In this document: piece after piece, positions 44,646-56,395 of the stretch
Numbering within the stretch: the first letter of the stretch is position 1
Layout: each line of letters starts with the position of its first letter
From: Phialophora verrucosa
Lineage: Eukaryota; Ascomycota; Eurotiomycetes; Chaetothyriales; Herpotrichiellaceae
Length of the DNA stretch: 64,000 nucleotides
Reading direction: 5' to 3'
NCBI GenBank assembly: GCA_002099365.1
Contig: MSED01000003.1
Location: forward strand, 2,108,001 to 2,172,000
Made by a program: the position numbers and the translations under genes
Notes under the pieces: generated by a model
Databases searched by the model: none
What the model saw: only the letters and a program-made list of their open reading frames with translations
What the model was told of the DNA's origin: nothing

Positions 44646-45822
44646 TGGCGCCGTTCAAACCGTCCGGTCCCCATGAAAAGGAGCATCGAAGTGGATTTAA
44701 AATTTTTGTGGCCGAAGGTTCGACTTGCGTTTACCGCGCAGGCGGCCCAGTCTGATCGGGTGCGACACTGGTAGGTTTGTTTATGGACCTGGTGTGGATT
44801 GAAAATGAGTAATTTTAGCAAAGTTCAACTCGGCGGCTTGTGCTTTTTTGGTGTGCGATTCTGATGGGGTTCGGGGGAAGGAGAGCGACGGGGTGAGAAG
44901 ATACAGGAATTGATACCCTTTGCGTATGGGACGGACTGTTATTGTGTTACAGTCCCACAACCGGTGAGTAGTTAGTTGGATTATATCGTACATATATTTG
45001 TTCGCATCCTTTTCATCCCGAGTTCCACGCAATATAGTGCAATGCGACTTCCCCCATTTTAGGGGACCAGGGTGAAGAAGGGATGGGGAGGAGAGAATGC
45101 CCGACTACTGTAAAATGTCCTCTGTACCTTTACTTGCGCGATGTGCCCTGCTTGAACCTGCGGAGTCTACAACAGGTGGACCTCGTACTCAGTAGAATAC
45201 TCTAGCTACAGTATATGTACCGTATGAGTATTAATTAGGATGTTGGATGTAGTTGTGAATGAGCTGGGAACTTCTGTACGTGGGTAGCCAGGGAGATTCA
45301 TGCCTATACTTATTCCTATCCCTAGGCAGGGTGTTGGATGCTTCTGAAGACGGGTCGGGCTCTCTCTCTCGCTGTGATGTTTGCTACGGGTGAGCCTTTG
45401 TATAAGTCGGGCGAAGAAATCTGAACACTGTCTCTTCTCTTCGTCGCAAAGATTGGTTACAGTAGGGAGTAGCTGAAGGCCGAGACCTCTGGAAAAATTG
45501 GTTAAATCTCCGATGTGTTAACTGTCCTCTCATCCGTTTCTATCTCATTTGGCCGTTCAAAGCGTAACCACTGGTGAGTCCTCATTTCTCCTCCTGATTC
45601 ACATATCCACCTGAGCTCAGCTCTCGCATTGCTTCCGACAACTTTTGTGCTGCAGCAGCGTCAGATCAAGCTACATACCAAACCCTTCGCGCTAAGCCGC
45701 GATCCTTGTACTCCGCGTGTTCGAGATTGTCCAAAATTTCCCTTCCAAACACCTCGCTTGTCCTGTAAAAGTCGAGTCTGCCGCCCTTCGCCCGCTGCCA
45801 CCATCCGGTGAGAAACGCTCAA
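44646..45822. other. Convergent intergenic region
   Basis: 1.2 kb shared 3' flank of the C2 and GART genes, with AT-rich patches near 44985 and 45220 that could hold transcript ends. No gene is seen. Confidence 0.4.
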
Positions 45823-46569
45823 TCAGCTCTCACGTCTTCGCTTCTCCTCGAGGTCCGCGAGCACCTTGCCGGTAGCTTCGACGATCAGAGCCCATTCTGT
45901 TTGGTGAATTCTTTCCTCGAGCTCATCTTGGGTTTCTCCCGATTTGATGTCGACTTCCCTGACCAAGATGGGCGCTCCTCGGTCGACTTGGTCAATCACA
46001 TAATGGACCATGACTCCCGTCTTCGAAACCTCGCCCCTTTGGAATGCTTCGTATGCGCGATCTATGGCATTGGCGCCATCAAATTGTCCCGGCAATGCTG
46101 GGTGTAGATTGATGATGGGCACGTTGGCGGAGGCTAGGGCGTTGACGAAGCCGGGGGATAAGATATGCATCCAACCCGCACAAACCACCAAATCTGGGCA
46201 CGGAATATGCGTGAGTATCTTCTGAGCCAAGTCTGCATCATATTGGGTCCGCGCAGCGTTCACGCCGGCATCTGTGTCTGGGAATCTCTTCTTGTATTGC
46301 ACCAAATTGTGGTACGTAGTGAAGATGCCCGCGTCCTGGGCACGAACCAATCCTTTGGCATCTTTGCGATTTGATATGACGTGGCCGATGCGAGCGTTTG
46401 GGAGGAGTCGTCGAGGAGCCGGTCTATCTTTCGAGGGAGGGGCTTGCCCACAGGCGTCGATGAGCGCCTGGAGGTTCGTGCCAGAGCCGGAGATGAGCAC
46501 GGTCAGGTTGAAGGACGTGGAGGCACTCCATTTCCGGGACTGATCGGTGGACACCGACTTTGAAGACAT
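45823..46569 (-). CDS. Phosphoribosylglycinamide formyltransferase (GAR transformylase)
   Basis: A 248-aa single-exon enzyme of purine synthesis (yeast ADE8 role), transferring a formyl group from 10-formyl-THF to GAR. The nucleotide loop VLISGSGTNLQALID starts near residue 24. VISNRKDAKGLVRAQDAGI follows, then LVVCAGWMHILSPGFV, the catalytic block PIINLHPALPGQFDGANAI with the Asn and His, and GVMVHYVIDQVDRGAPIL with the catalytic Asp. The start at 46569 (MSSKSVSTD) leaves the usual short leader; the frame extends a further 12 codons upstream to an ATG at 46605, which is less likely. It is a stand-alone protein, as in other fungi. Confidence 0.95.
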   Translation of the reverse strand: MSSKSVSTDQSRKWSASTSFNLTVLISGSGTNLQALIDACGQAPPSKDRPAPRRLLPNARIGHVISNRKDAKGLVRAQDAGIFTTYHNLVQYKKRFPDTDAGVNAARTQYDADLAQKILTHIPCPDLVVCAGWMHILSPGFVNALASANVPIINLHPALPGQFDGANAIDRAYEAFQRGEVSKTGVMVHYVIDQVDRGAPILVREVDIKSGETQDELEERIHQTEWALIVEATGKVLADLEEKRRRES

Positions 46570-48453
46570 GATGTGTTGATGGCGGCTCTCGAGTATGAGC
46601 AGCAAATAAGTAGGTTGGGAGAAGAGAAGAAGTAGATTGATCAGTTATTCTCAAAGCATCGGCGACGAAGGGAACAACAAGGGTGGTCGTTTTCCTATCC
46701 TGCACTGTCCATTTGTATATGCGACGGGAGAGAGGAGGTGAGAGACAATCGAGAGGTGCGACATCTGGGCTGCAACAGAAGGAAGCGGCGCAGGACTTGT
46801 GCAAGTGTGTGAAAGTGCTACAAGTACATGTAACTCGGGTGGGGTCCTGCGCTGGTGGGGGAAGGGGAAGGGAATGGGAAATGGGGACGCTCGAGAGCTT
46901 GAGCTTGCCCTGAGTGACAGCGGAGAAGGAACCAGCCGCGTCTCAGCCAGTAAGCACCTGCATTGACGTGCTTTAGGGCTGGAGCTTTGCCTAAGACCCG
47001 AGTTAGGCGACGGGGATCAGCTGTTTCGCGCCTAACCTGTCCGGAAATGGCTGTTTAGCGCCTGGGCTCGCGGTACGTACCTGCACCTGAGGGCTGCTCA
47101 ACCTTCGCTTGTCGCTGTTCTGGCCCATGTTCTGCTCATCGTCTTCATCACACCACGGCTCGGCAATGCACCTGGATTGGTTTGACGGTGCAATCCTCGC
47201 CAAAGGCCTGCAGGTAACCTTCTCTCGAGCTCCTTGAGAGAGACAGTCCAGACCCAAGTCTGTCGTGTTTTCTCAAAAGACGATCTCCTACTCCAGTCCT
47301 GCACAGGGTACATATCTCGAAGCTCCCAACCGGCGCAGCCGCGCAGACCGTTCATCGCTTCCCTTTATTTGACGGATCGCATCACATCGCTCTAGCTTAG
47401 CACCATCTTGCGCACGGATGTGTGTCAACGTATCCCCGGCCGCTCCTCCACAACGGTAATCGACGCCATACAGATCGTCCAACTGTCGACACCAACTCTG
47501 CAACCAGGAGAAGACAGAAGCCGAGCAGTCGTTATGCCATGCAAACAGCTAGCGTACCGAATGCACGCTCTAAAATGCTACAGCTGTCACACTCTCATTG
47601 GGCCTCTCTCCAATGAGTGGTGGTGGCGACCCTCCAGATAGCCGCAAGATCTACTCCGTATTGCATCGGTGGCTTTCTCATCTACCGCACACCTGACCTG
47701 ATAACCTATCCGAGGCTCGACAAGGCATTCCCAAGCCGATAGCCGATGTTTCAAAGAGAACACTTCAAGGCACAAGGACGCACGGTTCAGCAGGCCCAGC
47801 ATGCTATTAATGGTCGGAATGTATCAGATTGAACCATTAGCCCTTTGCAAATCTGCCAAGTTGTTTCGCCAACGATGCCATCCACAACGCACTGTCGAGA
47901 CGTCTGAATATGGACCTACAGAGCCACAAAACGGAGCATGAGTCAGATGGCGCGAGGGAACACAAGCGATGTTATCTCAGCGCAAGCGTTTGCGCATTGG
48001 GATAAAGATCGTCAAGCACAGCGTATCATCCCATTGTTGGTCGCTACTGAGATCACTGTTGTGACAGCTGCTCGCCGGCAAGGAAGCTCAACGCCAATGT
48101 TCAACAAAGAGCCCAGGCGGGATCCTTGCCCTTACATACCTCTTCTTACCAGCTTGTTGAAAGGATTTGGGGGGGGCATGCTTTCGACTTCGGCAGAGAT
48201 GTAACCTGTGCCAGTTTACGAGAAATCGATCAGCTTCACGACACGGAATTATTTCAATGTTCATCGATGGCTCTGCAATTGTAACCTATAATTGCCTGCA
48301 GAACTCTGCCACTCCCCGGTTCTGCCATCTACGCCCGATGGACCTTGCCAAAAGAATGACGCCTGCACGCCACGGCGCGAAGTTCGAACCGCCTTCTTGT
48401 GCCTTTGGTGGACCCCTCTAAACAAGCTGTCCTCAACGGGGCCATCCAGTATC
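46570..48453. other. Longest gene-free stretch of the window
   Basis: 1.9 kb between the GART gene start and the 3' end of the SnoaL-like gene. Scattered frames of 60-90 codons on both strands show no family features. It marks the border between the housekeeping block and the accessory block on the right. Confidence 0.4.
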
Positions 48454-49011
48454 TCACTGAGTTGGAGGGAATCCCTCTCTCGCTGTGACCGACGCATCGC
48501 CATCCTGCCATATGAAGTTTACTGCCCATTTGCGCGTCTTCCACAGACCATCAGTGCGGTCTCGCGCCACGTCCAAAGTGTATATACCTCTGGTCGTCAA
48601 ATGCGGTGTCGTCGGATCCGGCCCTTCTCCCTTTCTGTGATGCCGGGCGACAGCATATGCCGTCATGCGTGCCGTATCAGCAGCATCATCTTTGACGTCG
48701 ATTCGGATATTACTGATAGTGTGCAAGGTATCCATCGGCCCGACAAAGTTGAAAATTGTCGACATGACCGCGTCCTCACCCTGGACTTCGAAACCGTTTA
48801 CCTCGAACGTGAATTCCTTGAGGTCGACCAGGGCGGATTTGAACAGTGACAGGTCGTTGGTGTCTATTCCTTGGACGCCGCGATATAAAGAGTCGGCAAT
48901 TGCCTCCCGGGTGCTGAGGCCCGATAGGCTGATCGAAGAGGTCATTTCGGAAAGTTGCTTGAGAGGACGACGGCTTCCTTTTAACGGCTCCTGGTCATTT
49001 ATCGCGTCCAC
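48454..49011 (-). CDS. SnoaL-like (NTF2-fold) protein
   Basis: A 185-aa single-exon protein. The pattern STREAIADSLYRGVQGIDTN, then SALVDLKEFTFEVNGFEVQG, VGPMDTLHTISNIRIDV, MTAYAVARHHRKGEG, RGIYTLDVARDRTDGLWK and KWAVNFIWQDGD is that of the SnoaL_4 group of the NTF2-like fold. Members act as cyclases, dehydratases or isomerases of polyketides and aromatics; catalysis here is not proven. The second Met (48945, MTSSISLSG) may be the real start. It lies directly downstream of the Zn2Cys6 regulator on the same strand and is the first gene of the accessory block. Confidence 0.82.
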   Translation of the reverse strand: MDAINDQEPLKGSRRPLKQLSEMTSSISLSGLSTREAIADSLYRGVQGIDTNDLSLFKSALVDLKEFTFEVNGFEVQGEDAVMSTIFNFVGPMDTLHTISNIRIDVKDDAADTARMTAYAVARHHRKGEGPDPTTPHLTTRGIYTLDVARDRTDGLWKTRKWAVNFIWQDGDASVTAREGFPPTQ

Positions 49012-49447
49012 AGGCAGGGCGTCTTGGATCTCAAATACCTTGTATGGGAATCCGGACGGGATGGATTGCAGAATCTAAACCCCGTCCCACGCATTAACTC
49101 CGGCAACTTACAATCGACCGGCGTTTTGAATCATCCACATAGAACACTCCTTGCAAAGAATGAAAGTACGATATCGGCGAGAAGATACTCCGGTCATAAC
49201 CGGTCCTGTTGTACAAGAGGCACAATTCCGTTTCACGCTACAAAGCAATGCCTGTTGCATATTATTCCAACTAGTACTGCAGTAGCCCGACCGAAGAAGG
49301 AAGAGATGTTACTCGTACGATGGAGACTCGGCAACAGCGACGGTACAAGTTCCCTCCGATTCGTGTCTGAGAACGGATCATGGCCCTACAGAGACGGGGT
49401 GTGTGAATGGTGACGGTCAACTGCATTTGCATTTTCTCTGGGCCCTC
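49012..49447. other. Intergenic, no gene seen
   Basis: This is the 436-base upstream region of the SnoaL-like gene and the 3' flank of the regulator gene. Nothing recognisable is present. Confidence 0.35.
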
Positions 49448-51947
49448 TCATGGTAGAAAGAAGCAGTCCTGAGAATCACATGCTTTCGCATTAGTGCCTG
49501 GTTCAGCAAAGAATCAGCGAGCAGGGAAACGGGCTACTCACTTCAAAAAGGCCGTGATTAGAGAGGAACATGTCGGTCTCGGAGATCTCAAAGCTCAACG
49601 GCGTGTCTTGAAAAGAACTCCAGTCCCACTGTTTGAAAGAGGCCGCCGACATTCGATGAGATGGCCCGCGTTTCGCCGCATCAGTATTGCTGGTCGTCTC
49701 ATGTATGGAGCCTACACTCAGTCTCTCATTGACTGAGTAGTCTTCCACGTCCAGCGCGCAATTTTTCTCGCCTCCATGTGGCATTTCTGCTTCCCATACC
49801 AGAGCTTCCACCCTTTGCACAATTTCAGCATCTTCACTACTCCGCAATGTGGGATCCCTTGCTAGCTTCTCGGCCAGGTTAACCCGGATGATCTGGAGAG
49901 AGTCCGAACATTGCGGGAGGTGGTCGAGAGCATCCATTGCTATCTGTCGAATATTACCGAGGGTCTCACCACTCACGCGTGAGTTTCGAGAAGTCCTAGA
50001 GATGTGGTCCGAGACGTATTCAAGAGCTGTGGCCACATGATGCGGATATGGGTCAATGCTTAGAAGCGACACCATCTCATGCTGGCGGATTCCAGCCAAG
50101 GACGATCCGAAGACACTCCTGAGCGGGACTTTGCACTGCATGCCTAGCATGATGATGTTAATTGTGTCTTGGGCTGCGCTTGAGTGAAGATTGTCACAGT
50201 TGGGCATCAAGGCTTTCTTGTCGAAGCTGTCGAGGAGATCGAACAGAATCAACAGGCCCAGCTGGTAATGCAGAGTGAGATGATCTTCAGGCTCGTTAGC
50301 TCGCGCTCAAAAGACCATGGGCTGAATGGTAATCGAGGTACTTACACCAACTGAGTTGGGCTTCGGCATTGAGGAAGACCAGCGCGCGTTTGCACGCTAC
50401 CAGCAGTGGAGCATACGTCGTGTCATGTCGTTGGATAACGTCCAAAACAGCTGTCTGCGCCCGGAAAACGGTGGCAGGTCCGTGTCCGTATGTCAGAGCT
50501 TCTCGCAAGCAGGCTACTGCCTTCCACAGCATCCCCTTCCAGCAGCTGGCAGACTGAATGATCCAAATGGCTCGCTGGTTGGTAACCTCGAACCCGTTTG
50601 CTCTCCAATCATTAGTCCGGTCGTGAAACGTCTGGGCTAGGTCCTTCACAAGCTTTATGGTCTCATCCCGATCAAATCCAAGGACGCCTGCGTGAAGGAT
50701 CGAGGGTAAACCCCTGGTCAGTGAAGAAGATGTGTCAAAAACGAACCCCGCCCATGCTGCTATTTTCACACGCAACAGGTAGCCCTCCTCATTCCCAGCG
50801 TGCAGCTCCTGTGCCTGCATATGTAGCGAGGGTGATTTGTGGACAATCGCAGTCGCAGAGAAATGATTGGGGTCTCCCTTCGCCACCAGATATTGCAGCT
50901 GGCGCATTGCGACGTCAATGCAGACTTCACCAATACTTCCCAATGCCGACTCGTGATCTTTCAGGCCTGGGGGGAGCGGCGTCATTCCGAAGATGTACAG
51001 CGCCAATATTGATCGATAGCACCTCTTCTGCAGGATGGTCAAGGCTTTGGTTCGCGCATCATGCCAAAGCTTCCTCGCCAGGGCGTCCAACCTCTCACGG
51101 GAAATACTTGAGCCAGCAAACAGTGGCAGCCAGCGCACACTGAATGCAAGTACGGCCGCGTTGAGTGCTTGGTTGACCATTTTGTCTGTTCTTACACAAT
51201 CGCTTTTCGCTTCGCATTGTCTCCGCTCAAATCGGGTATCGTGGTGTCGGCAAGCACAGTTCCACTCGTCCAGATTCACGAAGAGACGTGAGATGATCGT
51301 TCTCGACCCCTGCATATACAGTCACCCGATGTTGCAGGGCAGATCCATGACTCGGCTGCCACTCACGTCAGGAAGCCCAGGGTAAGGACAGCAACCACTA
51401 CCCAGCCACAGACCTAGGGCCGTTTCAAAGATCGAGGAAAATATATGCCACATGGTCGTATCGATTACTTCGGCCCGTATCCGAAAGGTACGGGCTATCC
51501 TTGTCGAAAAGCTTTCATCTCCACCGACGATATTCTGCGCACAAGGTCTGTCCAGTCAGCAGACGAGGCACGATCAACTGGCACAGAACTGACTCGGGGC
51601 TCCTGGGAGCAGCTTCAGGATGAACAGTTGCTGTTCCTCGACCTAGGTCAACCTCGCTGGATGCAGGAGAGAGAACTGCTTGAGGGATCTGACGCCGCTT
51701 TGCGGTGCTGAGCCATTGAGACGGGGTCACTCGATGGACCAAAGTAGAAGACAGGGAGACCCGAAGCTTCTCGCGACAGGTAGCTTATCTGAAACGTGCA
51801 TGCTCGGTTTTTCCGGGCACAGTTGGTACATCTTCGGTCAAGAGAAGAGCTGTCGACGTGCAAAGCGTCGCAGCGGATCCTCGATGCACGACAGCTGTCA
51901 CAGCTTGAATTCTGTTTCCGGGGCTGATGTCGCGAATGCTCGATCAT
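49448..51947 (-). CDS. Zn2Cys6 transcription factor
   Basis: Proposed CDS complement(join(49448..49468, 49542..50284, 50346..51309, 51367..51547, 51694..51947)), 720 aa. All phases agree. The N-terminal zinc cluster spans residues 16-50: SCDSCRASRIRCDA, then RRCTNCARKNRACTF, giving six Cys ligands. After a linker comes TTMWHIFSSIFETALGLWLG and, in exon 3, ISRLFVNLDEW and the regulatory domain (AVLAFSVRWLPLFAG, RSILALYIFGMTPLPPG, IWIIQSASCWKGMLWKAVAC). Splicing exon 3 to 4 gives LSWYHLTLHYQLGLLILFDLLD, typical of the family. The first intron (51548-51693) is the least certain: the donor GTCAGA was chosen because it is the only one in phase. The last exon adds only six residues; without that intron the stop is at 49503. 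It may regulate its neighbours. Confidence 0.85.
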
Positions 51948-52737
51948 CTCGAACCTGCGCGTTCAGTTCGTCGGTTCGAGTCGTCGAGTTGATATCGAAA
52001 TCGGTTCCTGAACACAGTACACAGTAGGTATTGCCATTGAGGAGAAGATAGCGTGATCATATTTGTTCGGGTCCGCGCCGCCGTCTTGCTTGGGAACCCG
52101 CACTCCAGATCGTTTGATTACGAACATGTACATGTGCCGCTCATGATCCCCGAGGCCTTGCTGGCGTGCTGAGCCTGATGACTTGCGATTCGTCACCGCC
52201 TACGCCCCCGCATTCTGTGATACCCCCATCTGTACGCATCGGGAGATATCACTTCGTCACTCCCCTCCTCGAGAAAGGCTGAATATCCCGAGTGTGCTTG
52301 ATGTTCGCGTCCTTCGTAGGCCCTGGTATGCAAGACGATTCGCTTGCTGTGTCATTGGGTCTAAGGACTAGAGTCCGAACGGTCGGTTTCTGACTTTACA
52401 TGGTGCTCGGGGAATCCACAATGATGTATTGCCGGTCCAGCTCCGTGATCCGGAAGCGACGAGTATTGGGATGGAGGTCCAAACCGACCTCAATGAACGG
52501 CCTCAGTCTCGGTTCCGACATGTTATTTCCATCTTCGGGGCTCTGTTCTGACACCCTGTGCATCTATCTGGGGTAGGATGTCAACGCCATGATCAATTGG
52601 TACAGGCTCAAATGACGAGGAATACCCCTCCGGGGTCCTCCGTACTCGATCTAATTAACTTGATGATCCCTTCCACCGAGACAGCCAAAAACGTTGGCAT
52701 TTCGCACCTCGTACACCCGTTGAGACCATCTCACATC
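51948..52737. promoter_or_regulatory. Divergent upstream region regulator / cupin gene
   Basis: 790 bases between divergent genes. It contains CGG triplet pairs of the type bound by Zn2Cys6 dimers: an everted CCG-N5-CGG at 52443-52453 and an inverted CGG-N2-CCG at 52510-52517. Such short motifs also occur by chance. Confidence 0.35.
52443..52517. promoter_or_regulatory. Two CGG-pair motifs, candidate Zn2Cys6 operator
   Basis: ccgtgatccgg (52443-52453) and cggttccg (52510-52517) lie about 220-300 bases upstream of the cupin start. They are listed because a Zn2Cys6 gene starts divergently next to them. The motif match is seen; binding is inference. Confidence 0.22.
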
Positions 52738-53660
52738 ATGTCCCTCCCCGCCCCGCGAAGAATCGTCACCACGCACAACGATTCCGCCAAGGCGGTCTTC
52801 CTCTCCGACAGCCGCGTTCCGCTGGACAGGACACCCCTGGGAGCAAGCCTCGGCGTGCTGTGGGAGACGACGCAGTTTCCCGTGGACAATTCCGGGGCCG
52901 AGAAATTCGACCCTTGGACGACCAGGACGAAGGACCTGGCTAATAAGGAAGGAGTTATTTTACGGGTCGTAGATATCGATCCTGGCATCACGGAGGTGAG
53001 TCCCTGGTTCTGTTGGCACCAGATGTGTCGTGTTAGTTGGATGGACTGGGCTGTGACGTGGCCTGACGTGGATATGGGTGATGATAGGCAAAGATGCTCT
53101 TTCACAGGACCGAATCCCTTGATTTTGGCATCTTGTTCGAGGGGGAAGTTTCATGGTAAGTCCAGTCCGAGTTCGTCAGGTCGTCCACTCTTCTTGGGGG
53201 GAGAGGCATCCGATAAGCCTATGTATAGGATGATTTAGGCCTCAGAGTCGGATGATTGGACTAATGCTCTGTATATGTGTTTGAAAGCCATCTTGACGAC
53301 AACGTCAAAGTCGACATGAAACCCGGCGATGTGTGCGTCCAACGCGGCACCATCCACGGCTGGACCAACACAGGGACCAAGCCGGCGAGGATGTATTTCT
53401 GCTTGATTGGTATGGAGTTTTATTCCTTCATTTCTCTTGGGTGCGTTGTGTGCGTTGCAATGTACTACGTCATGTTGTTCTATTATGTTGTATTGCATCA
53501 ACAGAATCGCCCCTTGGAACCGAATCGTCAGCTGACTTTAATCTCGATCTCACGCGAAGCCGCCAAACCGGTCGGCGTGAATGGCAAGGAGCTTCGCGCA
53601 CATGGATATCATGAGGAGGATGTTCAGTCAGGAGGCCGGGCTGTGAGCAGGCTGTCGTAG
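52738..53660 (+). CDS. Cupin-domain protein
   Basis: Proposed CDS join(52738..52995, 53094..53155, 53288..53409, 53560..53660), 180 aa, four exons, all phases agreeing. The start is MSLPAPRRIVTTHN. Splicing builds a single cupin barrel: VLWETTQFPVDNSG, ILRVVDIDPGITE joined to MLFHRTESLDFGILFEGEV (motif 1) and, from exon 3, VDMKPGDVCVQRGTIHGWTN (motif 2) and ARMYFCLI joined to AAKPVGVNGKEL. The His residues in HRTES and TIHGW are candidate metal ligands. Fungal members of this small group often sit next to aromatic or polyketide genes; the reaction is unknown. It is divergent from the Zn2Cys6 regulator. The last intron (150 bases) has a less certain acceptor. Confidence 0.82.
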
Positions 53661-54190
53661 GAGAGTTAGTTCATAGTGGCGATCAAGCTCCCAGAGTGAT
53701 TGATTCATTATTGATCGATCGATCGATCGAATGAATCGGCAAGTCGAGTAGAGGAGGAATGGACGGAAGACCGACGATACTTCGGCGTGGTCTAGCCGAC
53801 CATGACGGTGGTTCACCAGAGTTGGTGCCTTCACTATTTTGCCTACTTTGGATCCCTTTATTCTGCTCTGCCTGTGGCTGTATGACTGGCTGTCTCTCGG
53901 TATGGACGCAGGGGTAGGCTGTAATATATTCGCACATGTACCTAACCTCGTCCCGCACCTCCAGTTTACGATCAAGTAGGATTTTCCTAAGACTGCGAAC
54001 TACGAACCACAAGCATTTGTCTGATACACGCATACATGCTTATCGACCAGACAGACGGGCAGACAGATAAAAATCCTAGATACCATCTACTATACTAGCC
54101 GCTATAACGGCCCGCTATGCAATTTTCTCACATCTCATGTTTCACCTCCCACCTCTCACCTTAATTACCTCTGGCTTCACACCACATCAC
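53661..54190. other. Convergent intergenic region
   Basis: This is the shared 3' flank of the cupin and BBE oxidase genes. It includes the GATC-rich inverted repeat listed separately. No gene is seen. Confidence 0.35.
53702..53737. repeat. Inverted repeat with (GATC)n core
   Basis: gattcatt at 53702 faces aatgaatc ending 53737, enclosing a run of self-complementary gatc units, so nearly the whole 36 bases can fold on itself. It lies 41 bases after the cupin stop in a convergent region, where a hairpin in the transcript or a cruciform is possible. Confidence 0.7.
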
Positions 54191-55934
54191 TCACCACCCC
54201 GCGCAACCTTGATATATCCCGGTCTCAGGCTCGTGAAGAGCTCCCCCGGGGTCATATTTCCGCCTGACCTCCACCAAGTGGTCGAGGTTCTTCGCGCCAT
54301 AACTGGCAAAAACGTCCTGATCGCCCGCCGCGTAGTTGAGGTAGATGTAAGGGTGGAACTTGCCCTCTGCAGTCGCCGCCGCTGTGAGCTTCTGTTCAAA
54401 GGACCGGGCGAGACCTTCGATGAGGGTGTCGTCGGAGGGTTCGGTCCACGACCACAGGAGAGAGATTACTATTATTAAGTTTGTCAGCTTTAATATGTTC
54501 CATTCATCTTGTCGCGGGGCCGATAAGGGCCAAGCCAGGAGCCGCTCCTATGAATGCTGAACGTTGACGTTAGTTTAGATGCAATGCTGGCCGGCCTACC
54601 GTGAAGGGGTCCGTCCTCTCTGCTGATCCCCAAGGCATGTTCGGTGACATCTGCAGGGAGCATCCTAGGCAGGAGAGGCTGCAACAAGAGGGCAGGGACG
54701 AAGTTCTTGATCGTGTCTTTGTGTGGGGTGATCACGATCTTATACAGTGCCAGGATGTCCGTTAGAAGTTGGGCGTCGCTTTTCACGGCGAGAGCGAGTG
54801 TTTTTGACCTTCGTGCAGGTTAGCCAAACAGAACGCATCACCCGGCAGTCCGACCCCTGTCATAAGAGAGGCTGTGATCGACATACCGTAGTCCGTGCGG
54901 GTTGTTCGCGTTCAATTCCACAGACAAGTCGGCTATGGTCCGGACTTTGGTCGTCGAACCGATAGATGGCAATTTGGTGAAAGCGTCAAACACCGGCGGA
55001 TCGTCTGCAGGTATGCCGTGGGACAGGACCGCCGTGGTGATATACTTGCCCATGGGGGCGATGTAGACGGTGATGATGAACGCCTCGGCGTAGATGTCGG
55101 CCTTGTCGGACGTGGGAGCCTGGTCGTGGCAGAACCGGTCGAGCAGAGAGATTGCTTGCGTCTCAGACTCTTCCAGGTACTGTTTGACGCCACCCCAGAT
55201 CTGGCCCTGTTCGAAGGCGACGAACTCGAATCTGGTGACGATGCCGAAGTTGGTGCCCGCGCCGCGGAGGGCCCAGAATAGATCTGCGTGAGAGTCGCGC
55301 GTCACTGTCGCGATCTCCCCGTTCGCAAGCACGACCTGGGTCATTGTCTTCGTCAGGAGATTGGTTCAGGCCGGAACAACTCTGTGTCGGCGACTAACCT
55401 CGTAACTCTTTACATTGTCGCACGCGAGGCCAGACCTGCAGGCGGCGAAGGAGATCACGCCTCCAAGAGTAAGACCACCGACCCCGACGGTCGAGATGCG
55501 GCTTCCTGGAACGCTGATGCCGAGCCCATCGAGCTTTGCATAGACGTCGCCCCACTTTGCCCCAGCTTCAATGAAGACAGATTTGCGGTCGGGCGACACT
55601 TCCACTTGATGAAGTCGGCTCAAATCGATCAGAATGCCGCCTTGGATGCTTGAAGCGCCGGCGTAAACCCCGTGTCCGCCAGCCTTGACAGCGAAGGGAG
55701 TTTGGTGATCCCGGGCAAACCTGATGACGGCTGAGACATCGGTTGCGTTCTCAGGAAACACCTGAGCGGCTGGGACCAGAGCAGCTGACTGTGCGGTGAA
55801 ATATTTCAACTCTCCGTGTTTTGGTTTCGCGACCTTGTTAGCCCCAACTTGTTCGACTAAGGCGCTGTACTATGGAGATCTTGAGCCCGTGCATACGCTC
55901 TGGCAGAGTCACTTACAATGTCTTTGACTGCCAT
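54191..55934 (-). CDS. BBE-type FAD-dependent oxidoreductase
   Basis: Proposed CDS complement(join(54191..54468, 54600..54808, 54887..55347, 55399..55869, 55917..55934)), 478 aa. The first exon is only six codons (MAVKDI), followed by GTAAGT. The FAD_binding_4 domain shows TPFAVKAGGHGVYAGASSI, where His72 is placed as the covalent flavin ligand, then SVFIEAGAKWGDVY, PGSRISTVGVGGLTLGGVIS, GLACDNVKSYE joined to TMTQVVLANGE, and DLFWALRGAGTNFGIVTRFEF. The C-terminal BBE segment is KFHPYIYLNYAAGDQDVFAS and LVEVRRKYDPGG. The 131-base intron 54469-54599 was chosen because it alone links GPLH in phase to VISLLWSWTEP; a shorter 43-base alternative runs into a stop. No signal peptide is seen, so it is probably cytosolic. 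It oxidises a small alcohol or aromatic substrate with O2. It is divergent from the EthD gene. Confidence 0.85.
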
Positions 55935-56395
55935 AGTTGCTCGATGCTGAAGTGGTCTGGGAGAAAGTCAGGCAAGGTCAACGGTATCTTATCCACGGCA
56001 GGATGCTTAAACGCCAAGGGCAACACATGTAAATGGTGTGCTTGCATCGAATATTTGTGCGACGTGGCCGAATCGAGATGTTGCGGTTCTCGAAACTCGC
56101 TTGCTCCCGCACAGCCTCCTCTCGGTTCCGGGAACCGAAGGGTGTATTACCCCGTGGGCACCCCGAGTATCAAAGATTTCCAGAAGATGACGATTTGTCT
56201 GGAGCAACAACCGAAGGAGGAGCACCCGTGGGGAAGGAATGTCTTTGTGGCGGTAGTTCAAGTCGGGATATCATGTGCCTTGTCCTTCCTGCTTTCGAAG
56301 GTAGCATAAAACGTCAGTCAACCCCTGACTGCAAATACTCGCTCTCGCCCACATCATTGAAGCCCCTCTCTTACAAAGCCATTACACTCGCAGCC
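55935..56395. promoter_or_regulatory. Divergent upstream region BBE oxidase / EthD gene
   Basis: 461 bases between divergent starts, likely a shared bidirectional promoter. No clear known motif was identified. Confidence 0.4.

Noticed and set aside
54469..54599. BBE oxidase as a pseudogene because the short 43-base intron leads into a stop
   Set aside because: A 131-base intron with a GTAGGC donor, a GCTGAC branch and an AATAATAG acceptor restores the frame and a family-like sequence.
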